In this document: one piece after another, positions 45,365 through 54,314 of the stretch
Numbering within the stretch: position 1 is the stretch's first letter
How the letters are laid out: each line of letters begins with the position of its first letter
Assembly (NCBI GenBank): GCA_021791715.1
Contig: JAJYWB010000004.1
Location: forward strand, 62,001 to 126,000
DNA: 64,000 nt
Origin: Planctomycetota bacterium
Lineage (GTDB): Bacteria; Planctomycetota; Planctomycetia; Isosphaerales; Isosphaeraceae
Reading direction: 5' to 3'
Made by a program: the position numbers and the translations under genes
The notes under the pieces: generated by a model
Told to the model about the DNA's origin: nothing
Seen by the model: the letters and a program-made list of their open reading frames with translations, nothing else
The model's database searches: none

Positions 45365-47189
45365 GCACTTGAATGATTGGCTTGACGATCGTACGGGGTA
45401 TCGTTCGATCGTCCGTGACACGCTCGACGAGCCGATTCCCGGAGGCGCGCGGTGGCGTTACGCGACGGGCGCGGCGATAACGAGCGCCTTTTTCATGCAA
45501 TTGTTCACAGGTTTACTTTTAATGTTCACCTACAGTCCGTCGACGACGACGGCGTGGGGGAGCGTTTTTTACGTGAACGACGTGATGACCGCGGGTTGGA
45601 TCGTACGAGGGATTCACCACTTCGGCTCGATGACGACGATCATCATGCTCGTCTTGCATCTCGTGCAGGTCGTTTTCGCGGCGGGATATCGCGCCCCGCG
45701 CGAGGTCAACTGGTGGGTCGGCGTCGCGCTCCTCGTCGTCACGCTCGGGCTGGGATTGACGGGATATCATTTGCCGTGGGATCAAAAGGGATATTGGTCC
45801 ACAAAAGTAGTTACAAATATCGTCTCTTGCACTCCTTTTATCGGGCCATATTTACAAACGTTGCTCGTTGGAGGGGACGAGTACGGATCACAGACGCTCA
45901 GCCGGTTCTTCGTGATCCACGCGGCGCTCTTGCCGGGGATGTTGATCGTTTTGCTGGTCGTTCACCTCGCGTTCGTACGCAAGCTGGGGCCCTCGTCGCC
46001 CGGTAAGGCGAACGATACGAAGTTTTGGCCCGAAAAGGCCTTCAAAAACCTGGTCGCCGCCGCGATCGTCGTCGCGATTCCCGTCGCGCTCACGCTTTGG
46101 AACCGGGGCGCTCCGCTCGACGCCCCCGCCGACCCCTCGGCGCGCGATTACCCGGCGCGCCCCGAATGGTATTTCCTTTCGCTTTATCAAATGCTCAAAT
46201 ATTTTCCAGGCGAGCGCGAGGTCGTGGGGACGATCTTCATTCCGAGCGGGCTGCTCGCGGTATTGATTTTGATGCCGTTTTTCGACCGGATCTTCCCGCG
46301 TAAGCTTGCTCATTTTGTGGCATGTTCATTTGTTTTTGGCGTGACGGGGGGGGTCGGTTATCTCACTTATCAGGCGGCGAGCGCCGACGCTCGCGACGCG
46401 AGCTTTCAGAACGCGCGGCGGCGGGCGAACGTCGAGGCCAAGCGTTCCCGCGAGCTGGCTTTAGCGGGGATTCCCCCCGAGGGGGCGGGCTATCTTTTAA
46501 GCAGGGATCCGCTCGTGCACGGGCGCGACGTCCTCGAACGCAAATGCCTAGGATGCCATTATTACGACGGCAAGGGCGTGATTTCTAAAGATGAACACGG
46601 TAAAGAGGTAATGAGCAAGCAAGACGCCGCCGATCTGAAGGGATTCGGGTCGCGCGCGTGGGTGCGGGGATTGCTCGAAAAGCCGAATTCCTCGACATAT
46701 TTCGGCAATGTTCCGCAATGCGGCGGAATGGAGCGTTGGAAGAAGAGTTCGAAGTTGACCTCGGCCGAGCTCGATCGCGTCGCCGATTTCGTGGCGCTTT
46801 TCGCCGAGGTCGATCCCGAAACGTCGGCGGTCGAATGGGCGAACGACCCGAAGATCGCCAAGCATCCCGGACTCGAGGCCTTTCAAAAAGAATGCGGTCA
46901 ATGCCATGTCGTGGGGGAATCGGGTTTGATCAGCGAGGGGGGCGTGGAAGACGCTCCCAACCTGTTCGGCTGGGGGTCGAATCGCTGGATCGCGCGGATG
47001 ATCAAAAAACCGGGCGCCCCCGATATGTACGGATTCTTGGATCCGAAAGAGCAAATGCCCTCGTTCGCGGGGCAATTGACCGACGACGATGTGCTGACGG
47101 TCGTCCGTTACCTGCGCGACGATTACCCCGGAGCTCCCCGCGCCGAACGTAAAGAAAAGGCCGCGGAACCCGCCGAACCGAGGAAGTAG
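45357..47189 (+). CDS. Cytochrome b fused to two C-terminal c-type haem domains
   Basis: 610 residues from a TTG at 45357, overlapping the Rieske stop by 8 bases with GGGAG upstream. Residues 1-330 are cytochrome b: several membrane helices, His ligands within HHFGS, LHLVQV, IHAALL and VHLAFV, and the quinol-site PEWY motif in RPEWYFLSLYQM. After a charged Ala/Arg linker come two haem-binding sites, CLGCH at about 397-401 and CGQCH at about 513-517, each with a later candidate Met axial ligand. In other bacteria the b and c components are separate polypeptides; planctomycetes commonly fuse them. It forms the core of a bc-type quinol oxidoreductase with the Rieske protein. A Lys/Ala/Glu-rich tail ends the protein. 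Confidence 0.93.
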   Translation: MFKHLNDWLDDRTGYRSIVRDTLDEPIPGGARWRYATGAAITSAFFMQLFTGLLLMFTYSPSTTTAWGSVFYVNDVMTAGWIVRGIHHFGSMTTIIMLVLHLVQVVFAAGYRAPREVNWWVGVALLVVTLGLGLTGYHLPWDQKGYWSTKVVTNIVSCTPFIGPYLQTLLVGGDEYGSQTLSRFFVIHAALLPGMLIVLLVVHLAFVRKLGPSSPGKANDTKFWPEKAFKNLVAAAIVVAIPVALTLWNRGAPLDAPADPSARDYPARPEWYFLSLYQMLKYFPGEREVVGTIFIPSGLLAVLILMPFFDRIFPRKLAHFVACSFVFGVTGGVGYLTYQAASADARDASFQNARRRANVEAKRSRELALAGIPPEGAGYLLSRDPLVHGRDVLERKCLGCHYYDGKGVISKDEHGKEVMSKQDAADLKGFGSRAWVRGLLEKPNSSTYFGNVPQCGGMERWKKSSKLTSAELDRVADFVALFAEVDPETSAVEWANDPKIAKHPGLEAFQKECGQCHVVGESGLISEGGVEDAPNLFGWGSNRWIARMIKKPGAPDMYGFLDPKEQMPSFAGQLTDDDVLTVVRYLRDDYPGAPRAERKEKAAEPAEPRK

Positions 47190-47576
47190 AAATCTAATCA
47201 GATTACTGAGTGTTATTTATGTGTAATGTCTTTGTTTTGCACGTTAAACATTCAATCCGCCTCCTGAGGGGTCGAAATCTGGTTGAGCTTGATAAGTAAT
47301 TCACGCTTGATTGGGAACCCCTCCCCGGCCCTCCCCGCACGCGGGGAGGGAGTGAAATAATATCAACGCATATCTGCAAATAAGCCTTCCCTCCGCTTGC
47401 GGGGGGATCGAGGGGGGTCGATATCGCATTGGAAACGAGCCGAGATTCGCCGTCGATTAAGAGGCTATCCGGAGAAGCTCTCGAAACCCTATCGGCTCGA
47501 TTTTACCGGTTTCGCCGCAAGTCGCCAATAAAACCAATTCATGTTAAAATCTAGATATTGAGTTATTTCTGTTTGT
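47190..47576. other. Intergenic stretch with a GC hairpin
   Basis: No supported gene. CCCTCCCCGC (47329-47338) pairs perfectly with GCGGGGAGGG (47341-47350), a very stable but short-looped hairpin, possibly a terminator for the cytochrome gene on a long 3' leader. AT-rich elsewhere. Confidence 0.55.
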
Positions 47577-47705
47577 GAGGGCGAACCCGAAATTGGGAGG
47601 GCGAACCTCCTGGTGAGCCATTTTTCTTAAATTCAGTCGAAGCGGCCGTTTTCGGTCAATAATCGCAAACATCATAATGCGGCTCACCAGGAGGTTCGCC
47701 CTCCC
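47577..47705. repeat. Perfect 25 bp inverted repeat flanking a 61 bp spacer
   Basis: The 25-base unit A seen inside the 27.2 kb gene occurs inverted at 47595-47619 and direct at 47681-47705, perfectly complementary. It frames a spacer of 61 bases with no gene. Just outside, 47577-47594 is an inverted copy of the tandem unit of the neighbouring array. Confidence 0.9.
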
Positions 47706-47880
47706 AATTTTGGGTTCGCCCTCCCAATTTCGGGTTCGCCCTCCCAATTTCGGGTTCGCCCTCCCAATTTCGGGTTCGCCCTCCCAATTTCGAGTTCGCC
47801 CTCCCAATTTTGGGTTCGCCCTCCCAATTTCGGGTTCGCCTCCCCAATTTCGGGTTCGCCCTCCCAATTTCGGGTTCGCC
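47695..47880. repeat. 20 bp tandem array, about nine copies
   Basis: Unit TTCGCCCTCCCAATTTCGGG, repeated in exact 20-base phase (three per 60 bases) with one or two base changes in some copies. The array continues the right arm of the inverted repeat and stops just before the pilT stop region. Frames through it give only repetitive peptides. Confidence 0.92.
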
Positions 47881-47923
47881 CTTAAAGTCCGCCGAATATT
47901 CGGTTTTCTCTCCGGATAACCTC

Positions 47924-49000
47924 TCACTCCCGCTGCACCGCTCCCGGCATTCGCATCTCGAGCGCCAGCGCCTCGGGATTCGTCGAAACCGCGAGCGCCT
48001 GCGGACCGCTTAAAATCCCTTGTTGATATAACTGGAAAATGTGCATGTCGAACGTTTGCATGCCGTGCTGACCCGTGCGTATGTAATCGGCGATGTCGCC
48101 GATGCGGTTCTCCAGAATGTACTTCGAAGTCACCGAATCGCCGCGGAGGACCTCGACGACGGGCCGAAGCTCGTTCCCCTTCGTCGGCGTTAAACGCTGC
48201 GATACCACCCCCGTGAGAGAAGCCGCGAGCTGCTCCTTGGCGATCGCCAAGTCGACGCTCGGAACCATCGCGAGCAATCGCTCGATCGTTTGAGCCGCGT
48301 TCGAAGCGTGAATCGTCGCCAAGATCTGATGCCCCGTGTCGGCGGCGCGGAGCGCCATTTGAACCGTCTCCGAATCGCGCAGTTCGCCCACCAAAATCAC
48401 GTCGGGCGCCTGCCGCATCGCCTGGCGCAAACCGTGCGTGAACGAGGGCGTATCTCGACCCACCTCCACGTGAGTGATCAACGATTTTTTACCGATATGC
48501 TCAAATTCAATCGGATCTTCAATCGTAAGGATCTTGATGTGATATTCGGAGTTGAGGAGATCGACGATCGCGGCGAGCGTCGTGCTTTTGCCGCTTCCCG
48601 TCGCTCCGCTCATGAGCGTGAGGCCGCGACGTGCGACGGCGATCTCGCGGACGACCGCGGGCAGATGAAGCTGATCGATCGTGCGGACGAAGAGCGGGAT
48701 CACGCGCAACACCATCCCCGGCGATCCGAGATGACTGTACAAATTGCAGCGAAATCGCGCCAGCGCCGCGGCCGTGTAGGAAAAATCGTATCCTTTGGCC
48801 ATCGCCTCGTTGATGTCATCGATGATCGTCCGAGGGCCGATCGCCCGGATGAACCCGCGCACCTGTTCGTCGGTGAGAGGCGGAACCTCGATCTCGCGAA
48901 TCCTCCGTTTGATGCGCAATTGCGGCGGCGATCCCGTTTGCAGATGAAGGTCCGAGGCGCCCTGATCGACCGCGAACTTGAGCAATTGATCGATCGTCAT
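47924..49000 (-). CDS. pilT: PilT-type twitching ATPase
   Basis: 358 residues. Family order: MTIDQLLKFAVDQGASDLHL at the start, Walker A GATGSGKSTT, ILTIEDPIEFEH (Asp box), RQAPDVILVGELRDSETVQ (Walker B) and ATIHASNAAQTIERL (His box). PilT powers pilus retraction from the inner membrane. No other pilus assembly genes are adjacent; the paired upstream gene is a zinc-ribbon membrane protein. ATG at 49000, 13 bases after that gene's stop. Confidence 0.95.
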   Translation of the reverse strand: MTIDQLLKFAVDQGASDLHLQTGSPPQLRIKRRIREIEVPPLTDEQVRGFIRAIGPRTIIDDINEAMAKGYDFSYTAAALARFRCNLYSHLGSPGMVLRVIPLFVRTIDQLHLPAVVREIAVARRGLTLMSGATGSGKSTTLAAIVDLLNSEYHIKILTIEDPIEFEHIGKKSLITHVEVGRDTPSFTHGLRQAMRQAPDVILVGELRDSETVQMALRAADTGHQILATIHASNAAQTIERLLAMVPSVDLAIAKEQLAASLTGVVSQRLTPTKGNELRPVVEVLRGDSVTSKYILENRIGDIADYIRTGQHGMQTFDMHIFQLYQQGILSGPQALAVSTNPEALALEMRMPGAVQRE

Positions 49001-49013
49001 ATCGTTACGTTCC

Positions 49014-50033
49014 TTAAAATTCGTTCAATCCTTGATTCGATCCGCCGGCTTTCGCGTTCGGATTCGCTCCGCCTTCGCGCCTCGTTTTTTCGGCGGGCGC
49101 GGCTTTCGAATCGTCGTTTTTCGAGGGATCGCCCGATTTCGCTTTCGGCGGAGGGAGGATTTCCGACTCGACCCGGTCGAGCGTGTCGTCGATCTTTTTT
49201 TCGATCTCGGGGAGATTCTCCTCGATCTTTTTCTCGACGATCGGCGTTTCTCGATAGATTAAAATCGCCCAGCCGACGAGGACGATCGGCAAAAAAGCGC
49301 CCAGCGTTTTGACGACGGGACGTTTGAGCCGGGTCCAGTTCGACGCCCAATAATAGATCGCGTAAGGCGGAAACAGACAGAATAATCCTTTCCAGAAACT
49401 TTCTTTGAAAGGAAGCATGAATAGATATGAGGCGCCAATGCAAAGGACGCCGATGTTGGCCGCGACGACGACGAACCCTCCCAGGTGAAGGAGCGTTTTT
49501 TGCTGGAAAAGGTAGCCGACGAGCGCCATGACGAGGCCGACGACCGAGATCACGTACGCCCAATCACGGAGATCGCGGAGCTTTCGAGCGATGAAGCGGG
49601 CTGTGAGCGTGGGCATGTTGACCCAGATCGGCGGCGGCCCGGCCTTCCCCTTCGATCGCGAGAATCCGTGCGGATCGAGCACGCGATAATTGGGGTTCTT
49701 GGAGCGTCGATTCAAAATGCGGTGCAAAGCTGAGCGTTCGGCTGGAATCGTTTCGTCGTCGACCGATGAAATCATTTTGGGTTTGATTTCGGGATCGGCT
49801 TCGGCGTGCTTGAGTTGAAAATCGCCGCGGCCGGGCGCGAGCTGAACCGGAATCGCCTCGATCGATTCGTCGTCCTTGAGCCGGAGCTCGGGTTCGGCGG
49901 CGTGCGACGACGGACGCGGATTCGCGGCGACTACGTGCGAACGCCCGCAGTGGTCGCAACGGACGCGCTCTCCCGGGAGTCGATCGACCGAGATCGGCCG
50001 GCCGCAATGCTCGCAGACAGACGATTGAGACAT
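49014..50033 (-). CDS. Zinc-ribbon, multi-pass membrane protein, unrecognised
   Basis: 339 residues from the ATG at 50033; the longer frame to 50144 has no better start. It opens with a zinc-ribbon (CEHCG...CDHCG, two CxxC pairs). Residues 30-140 are charged and of unknown fold. Membrane helices follow at about 150-260 (VISVVGLVMALVGYLFQ, HLGGFVVVAANIGVLCIG and then YLFMLP, FLPIVLVGWAILIY). The C-terminus is a long coiled coil (EKKIEENLPEIEKKIDDTLD) and a Gly/Asn-rich tail. It precedes pilT on the same strand, so a role with that ATPase is possible. Confidence 0.75.
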   Translation of the reverse strand: MSQSSVCEHCGRPISVDRLPGERVRCDHCGRSHVVAANPRPSSHAAEPELRLKDDESIEAIPVQLAPGRGDFQLKHAEADPEIKPKMISSVDDETIPAERSALHRILNRRSKNPNYRVLDPHGFSRSKGKAGPPPIWVNMPTLTARFIARKLRDLRDWAYVISVVGLVMALVGYLFQQKTLLHLGGFVVVAANIGVLCIGASYLFMLPFKESFWKGLFCLFPPYAIYYWASNWTRLKRPVVKTLGAFLPIVLVGWAILIYRETPIVEKKIEENLPEIEKKIDDTLDRVESEILPPPKAKSGDPSKNDDSKAAPAEKTRREGGANPNAKAGGSNQGLNEF

Positions 50034-50234
50034 CTTGAAGAAAAAATCTAATGATATCAATTGAAGTTGTACGAGATGCGCGATCGGCGAATTATTCGAT
50101 CGCAGCGCATCTTTGATCGTATCCGCGGCGGGGAAGTGAAGCAATCGGGAAGTCGATTAGCTTGTTCGGGAGGGGGGAGCGATCGAGGTTCGCTCGAATC
50201 GGGTTCGAGAGCGGGCCGGGGAGTCGAATCGTTT

Positions 50235-50339
50235 CGACATCATGCGGATTGAGGGGTCGGGCGTCCGGCTTGGTTTCGAGCGCGGGGCTACAAACCCTCT
50301 CGACATCATGCGGATTGGGGGCTCGGGCGTCTGGCTTGG
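50235..50339. repeat. Imperfect 39 bp direct repeat, 66 bp apart
   Basis: CGACATCATGCGGATTG and following bases at 50235-50273 recur at 50301-50339 with a few changes. It lies in the 390-base stretch between the zinc-ribbon gene and the next gene; nothing else is visible there. Confidence 0.7.
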
Positions 50340-50423
50340 GGGCGATCGATCGATTATGATGCGATCGTCTTGAACGGGTGTCGGCGTTCGCCGTCTGGTT
50401 TCCTATGCGAAAGGCGTTGAACC

Positions 50424-50918
50424 GTGGGCGCGATTATCGTTCCCTTCATCATTTATTGGCTTGTCGTGTTCGTTGTATGTTACGCGGTGTCGGAATACGC
50501 GCAAAGGTTTTTGTATGACGAAACGACCCCGTGGCTCGGCGCGAAGATCGGCGCGGGTTCGTTCGGTTTGGCGGTCTTGCTCACATACACGCGGACCTCT
50601 TTTGATACGATGTTCACCGATAAGATCGGTTGGACGGTGTTGCAGGCGATCGTTTGGTTTTTGGTTTTTATGTTCGTGTTTCGGTTTCATCCGTTGCACG
50701 CGGCGTCGATCGGGATCACGACGATGCTTTTGATCGCGGGGCCAGCGACGATGGCCGTGCAAAGTTTTCGGGGCGAAGTGAAGGTCGAGCCCGATACCAA
50801 GTCGACGCAGCCGGTGAAGCCGTTGCGTAGGCCCCTGCAAACCGCTCCCAAGCCGCCCCCCGGCGATCCCGCGAAGAGTCAGCCCGAAGCGGCGGCGCCC
50901 CCCGACGCCAAAAAGTGA
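50424..50918 (+). CDS. Small membrane protein, unrecognised
   Basis: 164 residues from a GTG at 50424. Three predicted membrane spans: IIVPFIIYWLVVFVVCYAV, GAGSFGLAVLLTYT and then VLQAIVWFLVFMFVFRF, plus a possible fourth (GITTMLLIAGPATMAVQSF). The C-terminal 55 residues are Pro/Lys-rich and probably cytoplasmic. No family recognised. A perfect terminator hairpin follows. Confidence 0.75.
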   Translation: MGAIIVPFIIYWLVVFVVCYAVSEYAQRFLYDETTPWLGAKIGAGSFGLAVLLTYTRTSFDTMFTDKIGWTVLQAIVWFLVFMFVFRFHPLHAASIGITTMLLIAGPATMAVQSFRGEVKVEPDTKSTQPVKPLRRPLQTAPKPPPGDPAKSQPEAAAPPDAKK

Positions 50919-50951
50919 GCGTCGGATTGAGCGGCGATCCGAATCGGGATG

Positions 50952-50990
50952 CGACGACGCGGAAATTGACCCGCGTCGTCGTTTCGGTTT
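50952..50990 (+). terminator. Terminator hairpin
   Basis: CGACGACGCGG (50952-50962) pairs with CCGCGTCGTCG (50971-50981), followed by TTTCGGTTT. Ends the small membrane gene. Confidence 0.75.
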
Positions 50991-51195
50991 CTGGAAGACG
51001 TCGTAAGCGATCGTCTCTTCTTTTAGTTATTAATATAGTTTATTGAATTGATAAGCGATTCCTTCCGTGTTCGTGCGCCGGTGAAATCGTCGTTGTGGAT
51101 TCGGCCGAGCCGCGGGGTTATCTTGTAACCTGTTTCGCCGGGGTTTCGCGCGTCGTCGTGATTTCGGCGTCGGGATGGATCGTGGAGGGATTGCG

Positions 51196-52185
51196 ATGAG
51201 TTTATGGAATCGCAGAGACGTTTTGAAAAGCGGAGGGATCTTGGGGCTGGCGGCGGCGTCTAGTTCCGTCCTTACCGCGGTCGATGCGGCCGAGCCGTCC
51301 GAGTTCGCGGCCGACGACGCCGCGGCCAAACCCGCGCCTGCGCGAAGACGACCGAACCCGATCGGCGTGTCGACGTACTCGTTTTGGCAATTCCGAGGAG
51401 AAACGCTTGGAATCGAAACGTGTATTGAAAAAGCATACGAAATGGGTTTCGACGGCGTCGAGATTCTCCACGTTCAGATGCTCGACGAATCGCCGAGGGG
51501 GATCGGAGCGATCAAGCGGCGTGCGCACGCGCTCGGGCTGCCGATCATGGGGTTCTCAACGCATCAAGGTTTTGTTACACCCGATGACGATTTGAGAAAA
51601 ACGAATATTCAAAAGACGCTCTATCAAATCGAACTCGCGGCTCGGCTCGGGTCGCCGACGATGCGGATCAACACCGGTCGATGGGGGACGATCAAATCGT
51701 TCGACGACTTCATGGCGAAAAAAGGGATCGAGCCGGGAATCGAAGGTCATACCGAAGACGAGGCTTTCGGCTGGGTGATCGGCGCGCTCGAGAAATTGCT
51801 GCCGCGCGCCGAGGAATGCGGGGTGATTTTAGGGCTCGAAAATCATTGGGGCCTGGGAAGGACCGCGGCGGGGGTTCTGAGGATCGTCGAGGCGATCAAA
51901 TCCCCCTGGCTGCAAACGACGCTCGACACCGGGAATTTTCTCGAACGCTCGTATGAACAAATGGAGGCGATGGCGGCTTCGTCGGTTCCGATCGCGCTCG
52001 TTCAGGCGAAAACGTATTTCGGCGGCGGCAGGTGGTATGCGCTCGATCTCGATTACGCGCGGATCGCCGAGATTTTGCGCAAGAATCAATACAAAGGGTG
52101 GATCTCGCTCGAATTCGAGGGGAACGACGCCGCCGAAACCGCGGTCCCCAAAAGCCTTGAACTTTTAAGAAAATGTTTCGGATGA
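51196..52185 (+). CDS. Tat-exported sugar phosphate isomerase/epimerase (TIM barrel)
   Basis: 329 residues from the ATG at 51196 (GGAGGG upstream); the longer frame begins 7 codons earlier. A twin-arginine leader NRRDVLKSGGILGLAAASS precedes a disordered Ala/Pro linker. The barrel shows GVSTYSFWQF, MGFDGVEILHVQM, GVILGLENHWG (metal Glu), TLDTGNF (metal Asp), IALVQAKTYF and WISLEFEG (metal Glu). This set of ligands fits the xylose isomerase-like/AP-endonuclease family better than the paralogue at 17.8 kb. It probably acts on sugars in the periplasm. Confidence 0.85.
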   Translation: MSLWNRRDVLKSGGILGLAAASSSVLTAVDAAEPSEFAADDAAAKPAPARRRPNPIGVSTYSFWQFRGETLGIETCIEKAYEMGFDGVEILHVQMLDESPRGIGAIKRRAHALGLPIMGFSTHQGFVTPDDDLRKTNIQKTLYQIELAARLGSPTMRINTGRWGTIKSFDDFMAKKGIEPGIEGHTEDEAFGWVIGALEKLLPRAEECGVILGLENHWGLGRTAAGVLRIVEAIKSPWLQTTLDTGNFLERSYEQMEAMAASSVPIALVQAKTYFGGGRWYALDLDYARIAEILRKNQYKGWISLEFEGNDAAETAVPKSLELLRKCFG

Positions 52186-52300
52186 GAGAATATCTCATCG
52201 AGAACATGACGACATTCCGCGTATTTGAAAGGATCGAAGCGATCGAATCGGCGGACCGGTCGCTCGACCGAGGGGTTCGATTCTTTAACCGAGGTCGTAT

Positions 52301-53182
52301 ATGTCTTTATTCGACCAAAAGCGCGGCGATTGGGACGAGCGATTTCGCCGGGTCGCGATTCGACGGGTAAGGAAAGCCGCGCGGAGTTTGATCGAGGCGG
52401 GCGAGGCGGATCGCGACGCGATCGTTCATGAGACGCGGAAGTCGATCAAGCGCGCTCGTTCGGTCGCGCGGTTATCGCGGTATGCGTTGGGGAAGAAACG
52501 GTTTCGGTTCGTCGACGCGCGGTTTCAAGAAGCGGGTCGGCTGATCTCTCGGTTGCGCGACGCGACGATTCTGATCGAAACACTCGATCGCTTAATCAAA
52601 TCTTATGGGCCGGCGCGCGATGATCAATCGATCGAGGCGTTGCGAAATTTTTTGGTCGCGGAGAAAGCCTCGGCGACGACTTCGAGCGAGAGCGAGGGAA
52701 CGTTCGACGAGGTCGAATCGATTCTTAAAAAGGTTAGTCGGTATCTCAATCGTTTTCGTCCGCGATTGGATCGCGAATCGATCGCGAGGGGATTGCGAAA
52801 GATTGAGAGTCGGAGTCGGCGGGCGTTTCGGGAGGCGGTCGATTCGTCGAGCGACGAGCGGCTTCACACGTGGCGTAAGAGGATGAAAGATCTGCGGAAC
52901 GCGCTCGAGTTTTTGGCGGGGGATGAGGCGGGATCGGGTTTGGAATCGGAGCGGTTGAAAGAGGTTCAAGAATCGGCCGAGGTTCTCGGCGAGGATCACG
53001 ATCTGGCGCTTTTGCGGATCGCCGCGGTCGATCGATTCGCGCGTGCGAATCGCGACGCCTCGATCGACGAAGTCGTCGGTTGGATCGATCAAGAGCGAGG
53101 AGAACTTTATAAGCGATTGATCGTTTCGGGCCGAAGGATTCATCGAGAAAGATCGACCCAAAACGTTTCGTTTCGTGGATGA
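52301..53182 (+). CDS. CHAD domain protein
   Basis: 293 residues, ATG at 52301. The CHAD domain fills nearly the whole protein: VHETRKSIKRARSVARL near 45 and LHTWRKRMKDLRNALEF near 195, each with the conserved His-x-x-Arg/Trp-Lys pattern, plus ISRLRDATILIE and EDHDLALLR. CHAD proteins bind polyphosphate granules through paired basic helices. Most of the sequence is strongly basic, as expected. No CYTH or polyphosphate kinase gene is adjacent. Confidence 0.93.
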   Translation: MSLFDQKRGDWDERFRRVAIRRVRKAARSLIEAGEADRDAIVHETRKSIKRARSVARLSRYALGKKRFRFVDARFQEAGRLISRLRDATILIETLDRLIKSYGPARDDQSIEALRNFLVAEKASATTSSESEGTFDEVESILKKVSRYLNRFRPRLDRESIARGLRKIESRSRRAFREAVDSSSDERLHTWRKRMKDLRNALEFLAGDEAGSGLESERLKEVQESAEVLGEDHDLALLRIAAVDRFARANRDASIDEVVGWIDQERGELYKRLIVSGRRIHRERSTQNVSFRG

Positions 53183-53218
53183 GTTGAACGAGTTGCGACG
53201 CCGTACGGGAAATAACGT

Positions 53219-53253
53219 CGACCCGGGACGCTCGTCGCGGAGCGCCCGGGTCG
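53219..53253. terminator. Bidirectional terminator hairpin
   Basis: CGACCCGGG (53219-53227) pairs with CCCGGGTCG (53245-53253), with inner CGCTC/GAGCG pairing. Sits between two convergent genes. Confidence 0.8.
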
Positions 53254-53282
53254 AGTTCACCCGGAGACGAATCGGGAATCGA

Positions 53283-54314
53283 TCAGCTCGAGGCGTCGCG
53301 TTTTTGTTTGCGGAGTTTGGAGGCTTTGCGAACGCCGAACGACGCCGCTCCGATGAGCGCGAGGGCGATCGAAGACGGCTCGGGTACCGCGTTGGTATTG
53401 ACGAGCAGTCCGTTGACGTTTCCCGCGGCGTCCTGATAAAAGCCGACCATTTGGCCCTTGTCGTTGATCCCGTTGATCGTCGTGAAGCCGATCCCGTTGG
53501 GGTCGTCGACGTTTACGTAAGTGCCGGTGACGCTGTTGTATTCGACTCCGTGCATCACCCCGGCGGCGTCGATATAGGTTCCGACAAGCATTCCATTGTT
53601 GTTTAAACCAAGGAACTGAGTGTTAATTGATCCGGCGATCGCGATCGACTTGATCGATCCGTTATTGTCGATAAATCCGTACGTGTTGTCGTTCGCGGCG
53701 ACGTAGAAGCCCGATACGACGCCGTGGTTGTTGATGTCGGTCGCTTCGAGCGAAGTCGCGCCGGCGATGTTGATCGCGGTGAACGTCTGGGAGGTTATAT
53801 TGTAGATATAACCATGATCGTTTCCTTGTGCGTCGGTGTAGAATCCAACGGCCTGGTTTTTGTCGTTGACGCCGAGTAGCTGGTTGATGGTCGTCGGCGC
53901 CTGTGGGCCCGCGGGGTCGATGACGGTGGTGAAGGAGCCGTTTTTCTCGACGAAGCCGACGTTGTTTCCGCTGTTATCGGCGTAGAAGCCGACGGTTTGA
54001 CCCGAGTTGTTGATGCCCGTGACCTGGGTTTGAACCGAAAGGGGGAAATTCTCGTTGGTGTAATTGCCTTGTCCGTAAGGGGGCGCGAGCGTGTAACCCT
54101 TGTTGGGGTGTCCGGCGGCGCCGCTGCCGAAATACCCCGCGATCACACCGGAGTTGTTGATGCTGAGCAATTGGTTGAACGTGGGATCGCTGAGGTTATT
54201 GAGCGTCGTGAATGTGAACTGATCGGCTCGAACCGCGGCCGAGCAGGTCGCGATGATCACCGACGCGAAAACGAGAGCGCGAAAACGCGAGTTGTTAATC
54301 ATGAAAGTGCGCAT
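53283..54314 (-). CDS. PEP-CTERM protein with HAF-type repeats
   Basis: 343 residues. ATG at 54314 with AGGAG upstream. Signal peptide to about residue 31 (VIIATCSAAVRA). Five or so repeats of about 45 residues, each with INNxG or INDKG followed by GFYxDxxGNxxG (for example GINNSGQTVGFYADNSGNN and GINDKGQMVGFYQDAAGN), the HAF/extracellular repeat pattern. The C-terminus is a textbook sorting signal: VPEPSSIALALIGAASFGVR then basic KASKLRKQKR. PEP-CTERM proteins are processed by an exosortase and end up at the cell surface or in exopolysaccharide. Confidence 0.93.
   Translation of the reverse strand: MRTFMINNSRFRALVFASVIIATCSAAVRADQFTFTTLNNLSDPTFNQLLSINNSGVIAGYFGSGAAGHPNKGYTLAPPYGQGNYTNENFPLSVQTQVTGINNSGQTVGFYADNSGNNVGFVEKNGSFTTVIDPAGPQAPTTINQLLGVNDKNQAVGFYTDAQGNDHGYIYNITSQTFTAINIAGATSLEATDINNHGVVSGFYVAANDNTYGFIDNNGSIKSIAIAGSINTQFLGLNNNGMLVGTYIDAAGVMHGVEYNSVTGTYVNVDDPNGIGFTTINGINDKGQMVGFYQDAAGNVNGLLVNTNAVPEPSSIALALIGAASFGVRKASKLRKQKRDASS

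Noticed and set aside
47695-47880. Possible CRISPR array
   Set aside because: The 20-base units are contiguous with no unique spacers, so it is a simple tandem repeat.
47544-47927. 127-codon minus-strand frame of NPKLGGRTRN-type repeats
   Set aside because: Encoded entirely by the 20 bp tandem array and the inverted repeat; no unique sequence.
48290-49312. 340-codon plus-strand frame
   Set aside because: Antisense of pilT and the zinc-ribbon gene.
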